This document shows, in pieces, positions 54,263 to 64,000 of a DNA stretch of 64,000 bases. Positions within the stretch are counted from its first letter, which is position 1. Each line of letters opens with the position of its first letter. Source of the stretch: Melieria omissa (lineage: Eukaryota > Arthropoda > Insecta > Diptera > Ulidiidae). Where the stretch lies: contig OZ020269.1 in NCBI GenBank assembly GCA_963971225.1, positions 75,988,450 through 76,052,449 of the forward strand, in the 5' to 3' direction. The position numbers and the translations under genes are program-made. The notes beneath the pieces were generated by a model, which made no database searches, was not told the DNA's origin, and saw only the letters and a program-made list of their open reading frames with translations.

Positions 54263-54988
54263 ACATATATACCTCAAAATGTGAAAAGGGATTTTAAAAA
54301 TATCAATTTATATACCGATGGCAGGCCACCAAAATTGCACTTTGTGAAGGTTGGTGACTTGGGTAGAAATTATTGAAATTTATTGAATGTAAGTTCGAGG
54401 ACATTTATTGAAAAATTTCCCATGGAACCTTATGTTAAGTAAATATATTCTATAAATATACTATTTTTGGAACTCTTTCAAAGCTTTCCCTCTTTTGTTT
54501 TGCTTTCCATATACCTTGTACCGTTACTTGAAAAAACGTCAATTCGTAGGAATAAAAGTGCAATGGCATCAAACTTTAGGCAAACTTATAAAAAAATCTA
54601 CTTCTTACTACTTCGAGATTTTTCAGTGTGATATAGCTCAAAGTATGTATTAATAGAAACTACCGACTTTAGCTGCACTTACTTGCACGTTTTTAAGAAA
54701 TTCAACATTTTCATTGACGTATACAGTCAAAAATAAGGACCTTTTTGCAGCATGGTTGGCAGGAAAACATAGTGACCACTGCTGCGCTTCGCTTAAACTA
54801 TTAATTTTTGTTTGTAATAATATGCAAACATCATTTAATTTAGAAAAATTACAAAAAAAAAGTAGATTCGATGGAAAGCTTCGGTAATACTGGGTGGCTT
54901 GCCATCGAATTAAGGTAACTTTCGAAAAGAAGCAAAACTTGTTAATGCCTGCAGAACCAATTATATCAGCTAATAGGAAAATTAATAG
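54263..54988. other. AT-rich spacer, no gene seen
   Basis: No recognised coding sequence. A small inverted pair ATTCGATGG/CCATCGAAT lies at about 54866-54911. Confidence 0.4.
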
Positions 54989-55413
54989 TGTTACGAATAC
55001 TAAGTCTAGTGGGCTGTTACGTATCTCTGGATTGTGTAATTTGAAAATAAAACACAGTCAGTTTCTTAAACGCAGACAATAAAATAAACCAACAGTCACT
55101 TTATTATTCACAGTTTACACTTTACTGTTCGTACACTTAAGTATTTGCTTAATTATTCCGTGTGGCAACTTCACTTGTCAAAACCAGACTGACTCGTTGC
55201 CCGCATCCGGCCACCTTTTATACTCTGTCCGGCCATCGCGCAGTTCGTTCCCGCACATTCCGGAGTGGACTAAATGCTTCCCTGATGATCGCGACCATTG
55301 TTGCCAGATTGGACTAAAAGTTATTATCGCGGCCGTCGTTGCCACATTCAATTATGGCACGGCGCGAAGCGGCAGGGTTGCTTTGCACAGCGACAGACTG
55401 TCTTATCGTTACA
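54989..55413 (-). mobile_element. Solo LTR of the resident Ty3/gypsy family (425 bp)
   Basis: TGTTACGAATACTAAGTCTA to CTTATCGTTACA matches the LTRs at 55780 and 61333 along its length. It is flanked by ATAG on both sides (54985-54988 and 55414-55417), a 4-base target duplication. It is the product of recombination between the LTRs of an earlier full insertion. Confidence 0.9.
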
Positions 55414-55779
55414 ATAGTAAACCTGAAAACCGAAACTCTGACATAATGCAATATTAAAAAAAATTAACTTTAAAATTTTGTCAAAAATAGATGTAGAGGG
55501 TTTAATTTGAATAATTCATCATCGGAAACCGATTGTCATAGCAGTACAGATTAACAAATTTTTAATGAAAATATATGCTTTACTGAATTTAATAAAAGGT
55601 ATTATTATTTTCTATTTGGGTTTGAAGTTACTTAGGTGCGCATAAGTATGCACAGATATTTGTAGTTTTTTCAATACTTCCTTTTTTTATGACAAGCGTA
55701 ATTGTAAGTGGATCGATACCTTTTTGATATATACATTAATATTGATGGTATGACTTGCTGTATAATTTCATCAATATAT
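55414..55779. other. AT-rich spacer between solo LTR and full gypsy element
   Basis: No gene seen. It ends in the ATAT target site of the gypsy element. Confidence 0.4.
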
Positions 55780-56204
55780 TGTTACGAATACTAGTTCTAG
55801 TGGGCACTTACGTATCTCTGGATTATACAATTTGAAAATGAAACAACTTTAATTATTCCAACGCAGCCAATTAAAAACCAACAGTCACTTTATTATTCAC
55901 AGTTTTTACACTTTACTGTTCGTACACTTAAGTATTTGCTTAATTACTCCGTGTGGCAACTTCACTTGTCAAAACCAGACTGACTCGCTGCGCCGCATCC
56001 GGCTGCCTTTTATACCTGTCCGGGCATCGCGCAGATCGTTCTCGCACATTCCCGAGTGGACTAAAGGTTTCCCTGATGATCGCGGCCATCGTTGCCAGAT
56101 TGGACTAAAAGTTATTATCGCAGCCGTCGTTGCCACATTGAATTATAGCACGGCGCGAAGCGGCAGGGTTGCTTTGCACAGCGACAGACTGTCTTATCGT
56201 TACA
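55780..56204 (-). repeat. 3' LTR of the gypsy element
   Basis: Ends TGTTACG..CGTTACA on the plus strand. On the minus strand, the element's own orientation, the GTATAAAAG motif (CTTTTATAC, about 56009) is a plausible TATA box. Confidence 0.92.
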
Positions 56205-56248
56205 CTGCCCACAACTTAGACTTGTTCGTCCCGAACAAGTGCCGAGGC

Positions 56249-57425
56249 TCAGCTGTGATGAGGCGCCAGACGCTCCAAATGGACTACCTTCAGCTGAATC
56301 CTGTATACCACGTCGTTAATCCTAGTCACGACTTCGTACGGTCCTTCCCATGACGCTTGAAGTTTCGGAGACAAACGTTTCCTCCGCTGCCGGTTGTAGA
56401 GCATTAGCAAATCGCCTTCTTGGAACCCTGCTGAGTTGGCCCGTAGATCGTATCTGGCTTTCGCCTTATCGCTGACCAGTTTGGTGCGGCTACTTATAAA
56501 CTGGTGAATTTCCTCCAGTTCCGCCTGCTTATTGACCACGTAGTCCGTCTTAGCGCCTCCCGTTGTGCTGACTACCCCGAACTTCAAGTCAGCGGGTAAC
56601 CGCAACTCTGTGCCGAACACTGTTCGGGCTGGAGTAAGTGATGTCGTGTCATGCGGGGCTGACCTATACGCCATCAGGAACAGGGGGATATGCGTGTCCC
56701 AATCCTTTTGATTCCTGCCTACCACTTTCCGCAGGTACTCCTCCAGTGCCCGGTTAAAGCGTTCCACCATGCCGTCGGACTGTGGGTGCAAAGGAGTGGT
56801 ACGCGTTTTCTTTATCCCCAGCAGCTCACACACTTCCTTGAATACCGCAGATTCGAAATTCCGGCCTTCATCTGAGTGCCACTCCAACGGAACTCCGAAC
56901 CTGGCTACCCAGTTGTTTACCAGCAATTTCCGAGATCGTAGTGGCCTCCTGGTTAGGAATAGGGTACACTTCGGGCCATTTGCTGAAGTAATCCATTACC
57001 ACTAGCACATATTTGTTGCCTTGAGTACTAGTTGGGCCGGCGACGTCCATAGCAATCCGCTCGAAGGGCGCTCCCACGTTGTACTGCTGCATGCGGCCTC
57101 GAGATTTTCTTGTCGGCCCTTTCGCGGCTGAACATCGGTCGCAGCTCTTAATCCACTCGGCTACAGACTCCTGACATCCTACCCAGTAGAATCGTCTTTT
57201 TATTTTGGCGACGGTTTTGGTGATGCCTAGGTGCCCTCCACTGGAGTCGTTATGGTATGCCTCGATGACCTCGTTGATTCTGCATTTCGGCAATACCATT
57301 AGGGGGTTGCTGGTTCGACCATCCGCGCTCTCCCATTCGCGGTACAGGCAGCCTTCTTTCAGCCGCAGACTTTTCCACTGTGCCCAGTAAGCCTTAGCGA
57401 TCGGGCGTTCACCGGCCATCTCCTG
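56249..57425 (-). pseudogene. Integrase region of gypsy pol
   Basis: The minus strand carries the HHCC zinc-binding domain (GGHLGITKTVAKIKRRFYWV, CDRCSAAK). The catalytic core follows with IAMDVAGP (first Asp), a frameshift near 56930, then WHSDEGRNFES (second Asp) and HPQSDGMVERFNRALEEYL (Glu). The C-terminal strand-rich domain ends GPYEVVTRINDVVYRIQ and LERLAPHHS. It would insert the DNA copy into the host chromosome. The frameshift splits the catalytic core. A second frameshift near 57425 joins it to the RNase H region. Confidence 0.9.
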
Positions 57426-57979
57426 CCAGTTTGGACGTGCGCCTTGCCTTCGACGATTTTCGCAAGATCCGCATCCTCACGCTGGTCTTTTTGTAGCCTC
57501 TCCGCAGACCACTCTTCCTCTGGCATGACGCTGACCAACCGGACGTCCACTATCTGTTCTTTGCTTTCGGCTCGCGAGCATTGCCTGCATTCGACTTTGC
57601 ACGGACGACGTGACAAGGCATCGGCATTTCCATGGCTACTGCCCTTGCGATGCTCTATCGTGTAGTCGTAGCTCTGCAGTCGCTCGATCCACCGCGCCAA
57701 TTGCCCTTCAGGATCTTTAAAGTTCAGGAGCAATCTCAATGCCACATGATCTGTGCGCAGACGGAACCTTTGTCAATACAGATATTTGTGGAAGTGTTTT
57801 ACGCAGTCCAATACCGCCAGCAGTTCTCTCCGTGTCACACAGTAGTTGCGTTCCGGTTTCGATAGAACCCTACTGTAGTACGCTATCACTTGTTCCTGGC
57901 CGTCTATTATCTGTGATAGCACACCGCCAATACTATTCCCGCTTGCATCTGTATCTAGCACAAACATCTCCCCAGGCAC
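57425..57979 (-). pseudogene. RNase H region of gypsy pol
   Basis: The minus strand has MFVLDTDASGNSIGGVLSQ, VIAYYSRVLSKPERNYCVTR, RELLAVLDCVKHFHKYLY, then RLRTDHVAL, ARWIERLQSYDYTIEHRKG and GNADALSRRPC. The catalytic acids are present. A TGA near 57773 (after KYLY) interrupts the frame. Confidence 0.88.
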
Positions 57980-58036
57980 GGGGAAGGCCAGAATTGGAGC
58001 ACTGCACAGTTTTTCCTTCAGACGTGCAAAAGCCTG

Positions 58037-59686
58037 TTACTGCCCCTCGTTCCACTCGAAAGCTTGGCCCTTTTTCGTCAGTTTGTTCAAGCTGCTGGCT
58101 ATGTTCGTGAATCCCGGAACAAATCGGCGGTAGTATGTGCACAGGCCCAGGAAACTGTGGAGTTCGTGTAGATTGCGTGGCCGGGGCCACTCCTTCACCG
58201 CCGTGATTTTGCCTTCATCCGTATGTACTCCGCGGGATGAAACCGTATGACCCAGATACTTGACCTCCTTTTGGAACAGCGAGCACTTCTTTGGGTTGAG
58301 TTTAAGCCCGGCTTCTCGTATCCGCGCGAATACCTCCTTTAGCTTTCCCAGGTGGTCGTCGAAGCTTTTACCCATCACGATTATGTCGTCGAGGTACACC
58401 AGACACGTCCGCCAATGCAGCCCTTTTAGCACGCGTTCCATTAGCCGCTCGAATGTTGCTGGTGCGTTGCAGAGTCCAAACGGCATGACGGTGAACTGCC
58501 ATAAACCATCGCCAACACTGAAAGCCGTTTTCTCCTTATCCTTGTCTGCAAGCTCTACCTACCAATAGCCGCTGCGTAAGTCGAGCGTGGAGAACCACTG
58601 TGTGCCTGACAGCGTGTCCAGAGTGTTATCGATCCGCGGTAGCGGATAACTGTCCTTCTTGGTCACATCATTGAGCTTCCGATAATCCACACAAAATCGG
58701 GTACTGCCATCCTTTTTCTTGACTAGCACGACCGGCGAGCACCAGGGCCCCGAAGAAGGCTCTATGACCTTTTCTTTCCGCATGTACTCGATCAAAATTG
58801 TGACCTCTTCCCTCTTGGCCAGCGGAACTCGTCTTGGCAGTTGGCGAATCGGTTTTGCACTTCCGGTGTCGATGTTGTGCTTCACTATGGCTGTTCTTCC
58901 GCCTGCTTCTGCCGCAAATATTGACCCATAGTGCTGCAGGAGAGACCTCGCCTTCTGTTTCTGCTTGGCCGTCAACTCGCTGCTCCACTGGTCCTCCTGC
59001 GGTATGGCGTCCATGTTGAAACCGCTCTTCCTATTACCTCCAGGCGGGCTACTCTCGCAATTGACCACTGCTACAGCTTCCTTACACTCGCCAATTACCT
59101 CATCTTTCCCGACATATCTGGGTGCATTCAGGGGGTTCAGTATTCTGACTGGTATTCTGCCATTTTTAGGTTCCACTAATGTACGTCCGATGATGATGTT
59201 GTCGCGTCCTTGTTTCGGTGATTCTACTACCCACAGCCGACTCGTCCCATCGTCCTCGTCCACCTTTGCCCACACAATCGCCTCAGAATTCGCTGGTATC
59301 CTCCTCTGTTGACACGATACAACCTTCCTTACCGCCACGCTTCGCTCATAGCCGGTGTGAAGCGGGAATTCAACGTTGGCATATCTCAGCACATTTTCCT
59401 TCAGGTCCAGCGTAAAACCGTGCCTAATCATGAAATCCACGCCGATAATCACGTCGTCCATTATATCCGCGACGATGAACTCATGTTCCAGGCTGCTGGT
59501 GCCGATATCAATCGTTTTTGTAACTTTCCTTCTTACCGGAGCGCGCTCCCCAGTCGCAGTCCTCAGCTGTATGCCATGCAGCGGTTCCCAGTTCTTCAGC
59601 AGTTTCCTTTTTATGATCGAATATGACGCTCCAGTATCCAGTGTCAACACGAACAACTTTCCATCTATCCTTCCTTTCATTGTCAA
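58037..59686 (-). pseudogene. Protease and reverse transcriptase of gypsy pol
   Basis: The aspartic protease is marked by [17 protein letters not shown] and [14 protein letters not shown] follows with [80 protein letters not shown] (catalytic Asp pair) and LGHTVSSRGV. A CAG-to-TAG change directly after RSGYW (about 58559) and a TAA near 58037 truncate it. Catalytic motifs are conserved. Confidence 0.9.
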
Positions 59687-59859
59687 GCTGCTGGGCTGTC
59701 GTTTCAGCTGTGAGACAAGGATGGTGGGGCGGCAGATTGTGGGGATCAGCTCACGCCCCTTTGGGCTGACCCGTTTTAGTTTAACGGCTCCTCGTCTTCA
59801 GCCCTGCGCTTGTTGACTGAGCCTCGATTGTCAGCATTCCTCGCTTCAGGCGATTGCGA

Positions 59860-61261
59860 TCAAGAACAGGAACGGCTCTTTCGTTGGCGGCAGTCTCGTG
59901 ATATGTGGCCCTCCTTGCCACATACCAAACAACCAACTTTAGAGGAGACCACCCGTGGCCTGTCCGGTGGCTCAGAGCTTATGGCCTGGATTGTTATGTC
60001 GTTGTCTGGCTGGATCTGGCGTATCCTTGCAGGTGCATACCGAGTGCTCCCAATCCATGTCGCCTCGTATGTCATCGCGCTGGTCACCGTCTCCCTAAAT
60101 GTCGGCTTGCCCATCATCGATGCACTGCGACATGTCCCCGGATCATGAAGACCTTCAATAAACGCCTCTATCTTCATCCTTTCGATATCATCAGCGCCGA
60201 AGGACGGGTAGTACAGCTGCACGAGCCGCTCAATGTCTGCTGCATATGTCTGCAGCGCCTCGTTGGATCTTTGCCTGCGGTTCTTCAGTTCACAGTAGTA
60301 CAGCGTTCTGTTGTGCTCGTCGCTGTATTTGGTTGCCAGCGCCCTTATGACGGTCTCGTACTCACTTCGTAAACATTCTGGAACTGATTTTATTACCTCA
60401 GCCGCAGCACCTTTGAGAGCCAGCGCCAATCTCCGACCTTTCCTTACATCGGTCCACTGATTTTCCAGAGCAGCCAGGTCGAATTGTAGCTTGAAGGTAT
60501 CGAACGGCATAGTCCCATCATAAGTAGGCACTTCTGCTCGGATGGCAACATTTTCCGGAACCGGCGGCAACCATTCTCGCGGCTGTACCTCCCTAAGCCG
60601 CTCGTCCATTTTCCTGTTCATCGAAACTTCCAGACTATCAACTCGTTTGTTCAGGGAATCATCAAGATCGTGAACACGTTTGTTCAGGGAATCATCCAGG
60701 TCGCCAACTCGTTTGGTCAGGGAATCATCTAGGTCGTCGACTCGTTTATCCAAGTGCTCTACCCGCGTCTCCAGGTGCTCGACTTTCCCATTAATCCTGT
60801 CTGAGATTTCCTCCACTTTCTGCTCCAAGCGCGCAGAATTTTCCTGAAGCTTGACTTCCATTCGCTCCGCCACTTGCGCCGATATTTCCTGAGTCGCCGT
60901 TTCCATTTTCGCTGCCATCTCCTGATTCGAAGTTTCCAGTTTCGCTGCCATTTCACGGTTGGGAAGTCTCGAACATGCCTTTAAGTGCAACCATTAGCTG
61001 GCTCATGTCCAATGCCTGTAGTGGCGCAGCCGCTGCAGCCGTACTTTGCATCGACGCAGCACCCGCAGGCGATTCCTCTACTTTGGCCGATGCCTCTTGT
61101 TCTTGCGCTCCGAACTCGTGCACAGTCCAATCGACGCCTCGTTCCTCACATGCTTCTCGCAAGCGCAACTGCAACTCCACCTTTCCGCCAGCAGTCGGCA
61201 AATTCCAGGCAGCCAGCTCCTTCTTCAGCTGGTCCACCTTCAGCAGCTCGAGTTTAACCAT
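59860..61261 (-). pseudogene. Gag polyprotein with N-terminal SAP domain (one frameshift)
   Basis: The start at 61261 encodes a SAP-type helix-extension-helix (residues 4-36; LKVDQLKKELAAWNLPTAGG, LQLRLREACEERG), then an Ala-rich linker. After a frameshift near 60962 a long coiled coil follows with four 11-residue repeats (DDLDDSLTKRV type), a capsid-like region (EVPTYDGTMPFDTFKLQF, YCELKNRRQRSNEALQTYA) and one CCHC knuckle (CLVCGKEGHISRDC). It ends near 59860, with pol beginning in a different frame. It would assemble particles and package RNA. A SAP domain could tether Gag to DNA; that is inference. Confidence 0.85.
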
Positions 61262-61313
61262 GTCCGTGCTTTTACAATTTTATTTTATTTTTTTTATTTT
61301 CAATTTTCCACAA

Positions 61314-61330
61314 TCCCACTTCTGACACCA
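61314..61330 (-). promoter_or_regulatory. Primer binding site (tRNA-Leu type)
   Basis: On the minus strand TGGTGTCAGAAGTGGGA begins two bases after the 5' LTR. It is complementary to the 3' end of an animal tRNA-Leu with perhaps one mismatch, the primer for minus-strand DNA synthesis. Confidence 0.75.
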
Positions 61331-61332
61331 AA

Positions 61333-61757
61333 TTTTACGAATACTAGTTCTAGTGGGCTGTTACGTATCTCTGGATTGTGCAATTTGAAAATGAAACAAC
61401 TTTCATTATTCCAACGCAGCCAATTAAAAACCAACAGTAACTTTATTATTCACAGTTTTTACACTTTACTGTTCGTACACTTAAGTATTTGCTTAATTAC
61501 TCCGTGTGGCAACTTCACTTGTCAAAACCAGACTGACTCGCTGCGCCGCATCCGGCTGCCTTTTATACCCGTCCGACCATCCCGCAGATCGTTCTCGCAC
61601 ATTCCCGAGTGGACTAAAGGTTTCCCTGATGATCGCGGCCATCGTTGCCAGATTGGACTAAAAGTTATTATCGCGGCCGTCGTTGCCACATTGAATTATA
61701 GCACGGCGCGAAGCGGCAGGGTTGCTTTGCACAGCGACAGACTGTCTTATTGTTACA
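61333..61757 (-). repeat. 5' LTR of the gypsy element
   Basis: Same 425 bases as the 3' LTR with about a dozen differences, including TGTTAC changed to TTTTAC at the LTR edge next to the primer site. Confidence 0.92.
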
Positions 61758-61761
61758 ATAT

Positions 61762-62396
61762 CTTTTATAGTTTCCGAGATACTGTCAACTTAGTATTTGG
61801 TTTGTATGGGAGGTGGGCGTGTCCGTGGGGTGATTGAAGTAATTTTTGACGTATTAGCTTCTCTTTATAACAAAATCATATGTACATAATTTTATTGTCG
61901 TACGACTATTCCTTCTATTTTTGTCCCTCGTTACTATGGACTCGCGACATTGTGGGGTGCAGCGTAGAAAACGAGGAGTGGTTGATGATTAAAATTAGAC
62001 GTTTAGTCAAAAAGTCAGTAAAAAATGCAATAATTGTATGTTATTTAAGTGCGTAACCTTTGCCTTATAGCCTATTTCCACTGAGCGCTTAACTGCAGTT
62101 TAATTTGAGAACTGTCAAGCGTTTCCACCGTGGAGTTTATGTAATAAATTATTGTTTTTAAATACATTTTAATATATACGCTGGATTCTCTAGTGAATTT
62201 GTTTAGTTTTTAGTTATTATTTTTTCGTTTTTGTGTTATTTGTGTGTGTTTGTTTTTGTGTGGTTTTGTTCAGCAAATTGAACATTACAACCGATATGGC
62301 AAATTGGTGGTGTATAATGAATTAATTAGTGCTTCCTCAAAACTCTAAACCATCTGAATGATTTCAAACAATTGAAAGCTATATATTTTCAAGCAG
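61762..62396. other. Spacer between gypsy and Transib elements
   Basis: Contains GGGAGGTGGGCGTGTCCGTG (about 61808), a GC-rich motif reminiscent of the Helitron repeat units, in otherwise AT-rich DNA. No gene seen. Confidence 0.4.
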
Positions 62397-62401
62397 CGAC
62401 G

Positions 62402-63747
62402 CACAATGGGGTAAACATGCCAAAAACCCGCGCATTGCCTATTTTATGCTGTAGTATCTATACGGTTAAAGATAAATACCTCAAATTTGGACATCTCCTT
62501 CAGGACTCTTCAGAGATTTGTTCACCATAATTTTATTTGATTTACTGTACCGTGCACCGGCACCCTACAGTCGGCAATTAGGCACTTTTAAAATCTTCAT
62601 TAGTAAAAAACAAAACCAAAGTTAAAGTATTTAAATCGACCCAAACTGACTTATGAATACTCTAGATTTTAGCCACACCCCTATTTTTTGCCTCCTTTCA
62701 TAAAACACCCACATAAAACACATACATGTAGGGTAATTCGTATTAAAGCAAAAACCATTTGATACGGGTTGATACGGCTCATAACGGGTTAATGGGGAGT
62801 ACCATGCCCACTTACCGTTATAAATAACCACAAAAGGGCAGATGACGTTGGTAAGTATATAAATATAATAAATTTTCCCAATTTAACCAAGTATGCTTAT
62901 ATGGCAACCCTACTTAAAAGTGGGCGTTCCATGCCCATTTTTACGTTAGAGTTTAGTTAGGTCACTCGTAAATTCCACACAAAGTTTTATTGAAATATAT
63001 TGCCTTTTTCAAGAATCATCCTGCGTACCCGCCGAAAAAATTGATACAAAATATTTTTTTTAGCATATTTATTAATTCAGGTCATAAATCACATATATTT
63101 TTACTTTATTTATTTTTTTTAATACTATATATATGCACCAAGTGTTATAAACGTACCGACCCATACGCGCGTTAAAAAGTTTTCAGTTCATATATATTTG
63201 TTTTCTTACTAAGAGAAGTGAATAAAAGTCCAAAAATCTAACCATTCCGCAGCTTTCCGCAGACAAGTTGAGTATCATTTTTTTTATGAATGTTCCTACT
63301 TACCTTCCCTAAAGATTTTCGATTATCCATAAAAGTTATACACCACGAAAGTAGGACATTTTCCTAAAAACATCGTTGTTTTTGCCCAAACTTTGAAAAC
63401 TTATATCTTTACAAGAAAATGTGCCATGGAAAAGAATTATATGTCAAATTAAATGTAGGAATATGCTTATTATATGTATCAAAAATTATTTGATTATATT
63501 TAAAAATAACGATTTAATTGACATTTCAGCATCAAAATCAAAAAAGTTGCATCGACAAAATGAAATTGAGTATAAAAGCACCCAACTTTGAACGGCTATA
63601 CAGCAGCTAGTTTCGGTCCAATTTACATGAAAAAATCATTTTCTGCCTGCTACATGCATGTAGATTACGAAAAATAAAAAAAAGGTAGGCTCGTAACTTT
63701 AAGATTAGCCGTAATGCGCAGGTTTTCGGCATGTTTACCCCATTGTG
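62402..63747. mobile_element. Non-autonomous Transib transposon (1346 bp)
   Basis: Inverted termini share CACAATGGGGTAAACATGCC at 62402 and, inverted, at 63747, continuing RAAAACCYGCGCATT. A 5-base duplication CGACG lies at 62397-62401 and 63748-63752. The CACWATG tip with a GC-rich CGNCG 5-bp duplication is diagnostic of Transib, the superfamily related to RAG1. The interior is AT-rich with no recognisable transposase, so the copy is non-autonomous. Confidence 0.88.
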
Positions 63748-63752
63748 CGACG

Positions 63753-64000
63753 TCTGCCGAATTTTATGACGGAAAATAATAGTGTTATAATGAGCTGCCT
63801 AAATAAAAAGTGTTATAATACAAAATACAACTGCTTTTCGGCGTGCAAATTATGGAAGCAAGAATTGTTAAAGTCCCAGGATGAGGGATGAGGCGTAAGG
63901 AAATACAATTTACCGTCTAAATCCAAATGCGGTACCTGTTATACATAGGTATTGACGCGCAACGGTAATGCAAATTATTGTATATGTATGTTGTTTATCA
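63753..64000. other. Spacer at window end, no gene seen
   Basis: Short AT-rich flank without a recognised feature. Confidence 0.4.

Larger units (their letters stand above)
55780..61757 (-). mobile_element. Ty3/gypsy retrotransposon, complete structure, mutated
   Basis: Two 425-base LTRs (55780-56204 and 61333-61757), roughly 97% alike by eye, enclose gag, protease, RT, RNase H and integrase on the minus strand. ATAT is duplicated at 55776-55779 and 61758-61761. No envelope frame is present between integrase and the 3' LTR. At least six stops or frameshifts in the genes make it non-autonomous, while its LTRs and primer site remain suitable for mobilisation in trans. Confidence 0.93.

Noticed and set aside
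56205..56250. Envelope gene that would make the gypsy element an errantivirus
   Set aside because: Integrase ends about 45 bases before the 3' LTR, leaving no room for an envelope frame.
58965..59816. Plus-strand frames across the gypsy pol region
   Set aside because: Antisense shadows of protease and RT, whose motifs are all on the minus strand.

Overview
The window looks like repeat-dominated euchromatin or intercalary heterochromatin of an insect, most probably a dipteran and perhaps a tephritid fruit fly. The evidence is AT-rich spacer DNA, short GT-AG introns, and a repertoire of LOA-like and Jockey/CR1-like LINEs, rosa-like DD41D and ITmD37E mariner-type elements, pogo, Tc1/Tc3, hAT, Transib, Helitron, THAP/P-type and Ty3/gypsy sequences. 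The species guess is inference. Only one ordinary cellular gene is recognisable: the first two exons of a 5-oxoprolinase gene, present twice because a ~7.25 kb block is tandemly duplicated.

Layout. 0-4 kb: a non-autonomous hAT element with a perfect 8-bp target duplication (15-911), fragments of an R1-type LINE on the minus strand, minisatellites, and a piece of a LOA-like LINE. 4.4-7.6 kb: decayed copy A of a Jockey/CR1-type LINE. 7.7-11.6 kb: two ITmD37E-type transposons separated by a TTAA-flanked MITE. 10.4-13.8 kb: a THAP9/P-like transposase remnant between 34-bp inverted repeats. 14.3-17.2 kb: an old LOA-like LINE. 18.7-28.7 kb: a pogo-like transposon whose two ends are 10 kb apart because other elements inserted into it, including a nearly full-length LOA-like LINE (19515-24725, 12-bp target duplication) and a Tc3-like element.

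25.5-40.0 kb: two almost identical copies of a 7255/7256-bp unit. Each carries the pogo transposase remnant, a MITE containing a Tc3-like element, a DD41D mariner containing a solo LTR, a foldback MITE, and exons 1-2 plus upstream sequence of 5-oxoprolinase on the minus strand.

40.0-54.3 kb: a TTAA-flanked palindromic MITE, then the remains of a large P-like (THAP9-type) transposon. Its transposase exons run on the minus strand from a THAP zinc finger at 53.4 kb to the C-terminus at 41.85 kb and are bracketed by ~0.7-0.85 kb inverted repeats. Two insertions split this gene: a Tc1-like element (42621-47047) that itself contains a 2.2 kb Helitron and a DD41D mini-element, and a Jockey/CR1-type LINE copy B whose otherwise open 929-codon reading frame is interrupted near its start by a 951-bp MITE. 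That MITE shares a tandem repeat with the P-like inverted repeats.

54.9-61.8 kb: a solo LTR and a complete but mutated Ty3/gypsy retrotransposon (55780-61757, ATAT target duplication, tRNA-Leu-type primer site, SAP-domain Gag). 62402-63747: a non-autonomous Transib element with a CGACG target duplication and termini resembling V(D)J recombination signals.

No rRNA, tRNA or CRISPR features were seen. Nearly all annotation is of mobile DNA, and the relative ages of insertions can be read from the nesting.
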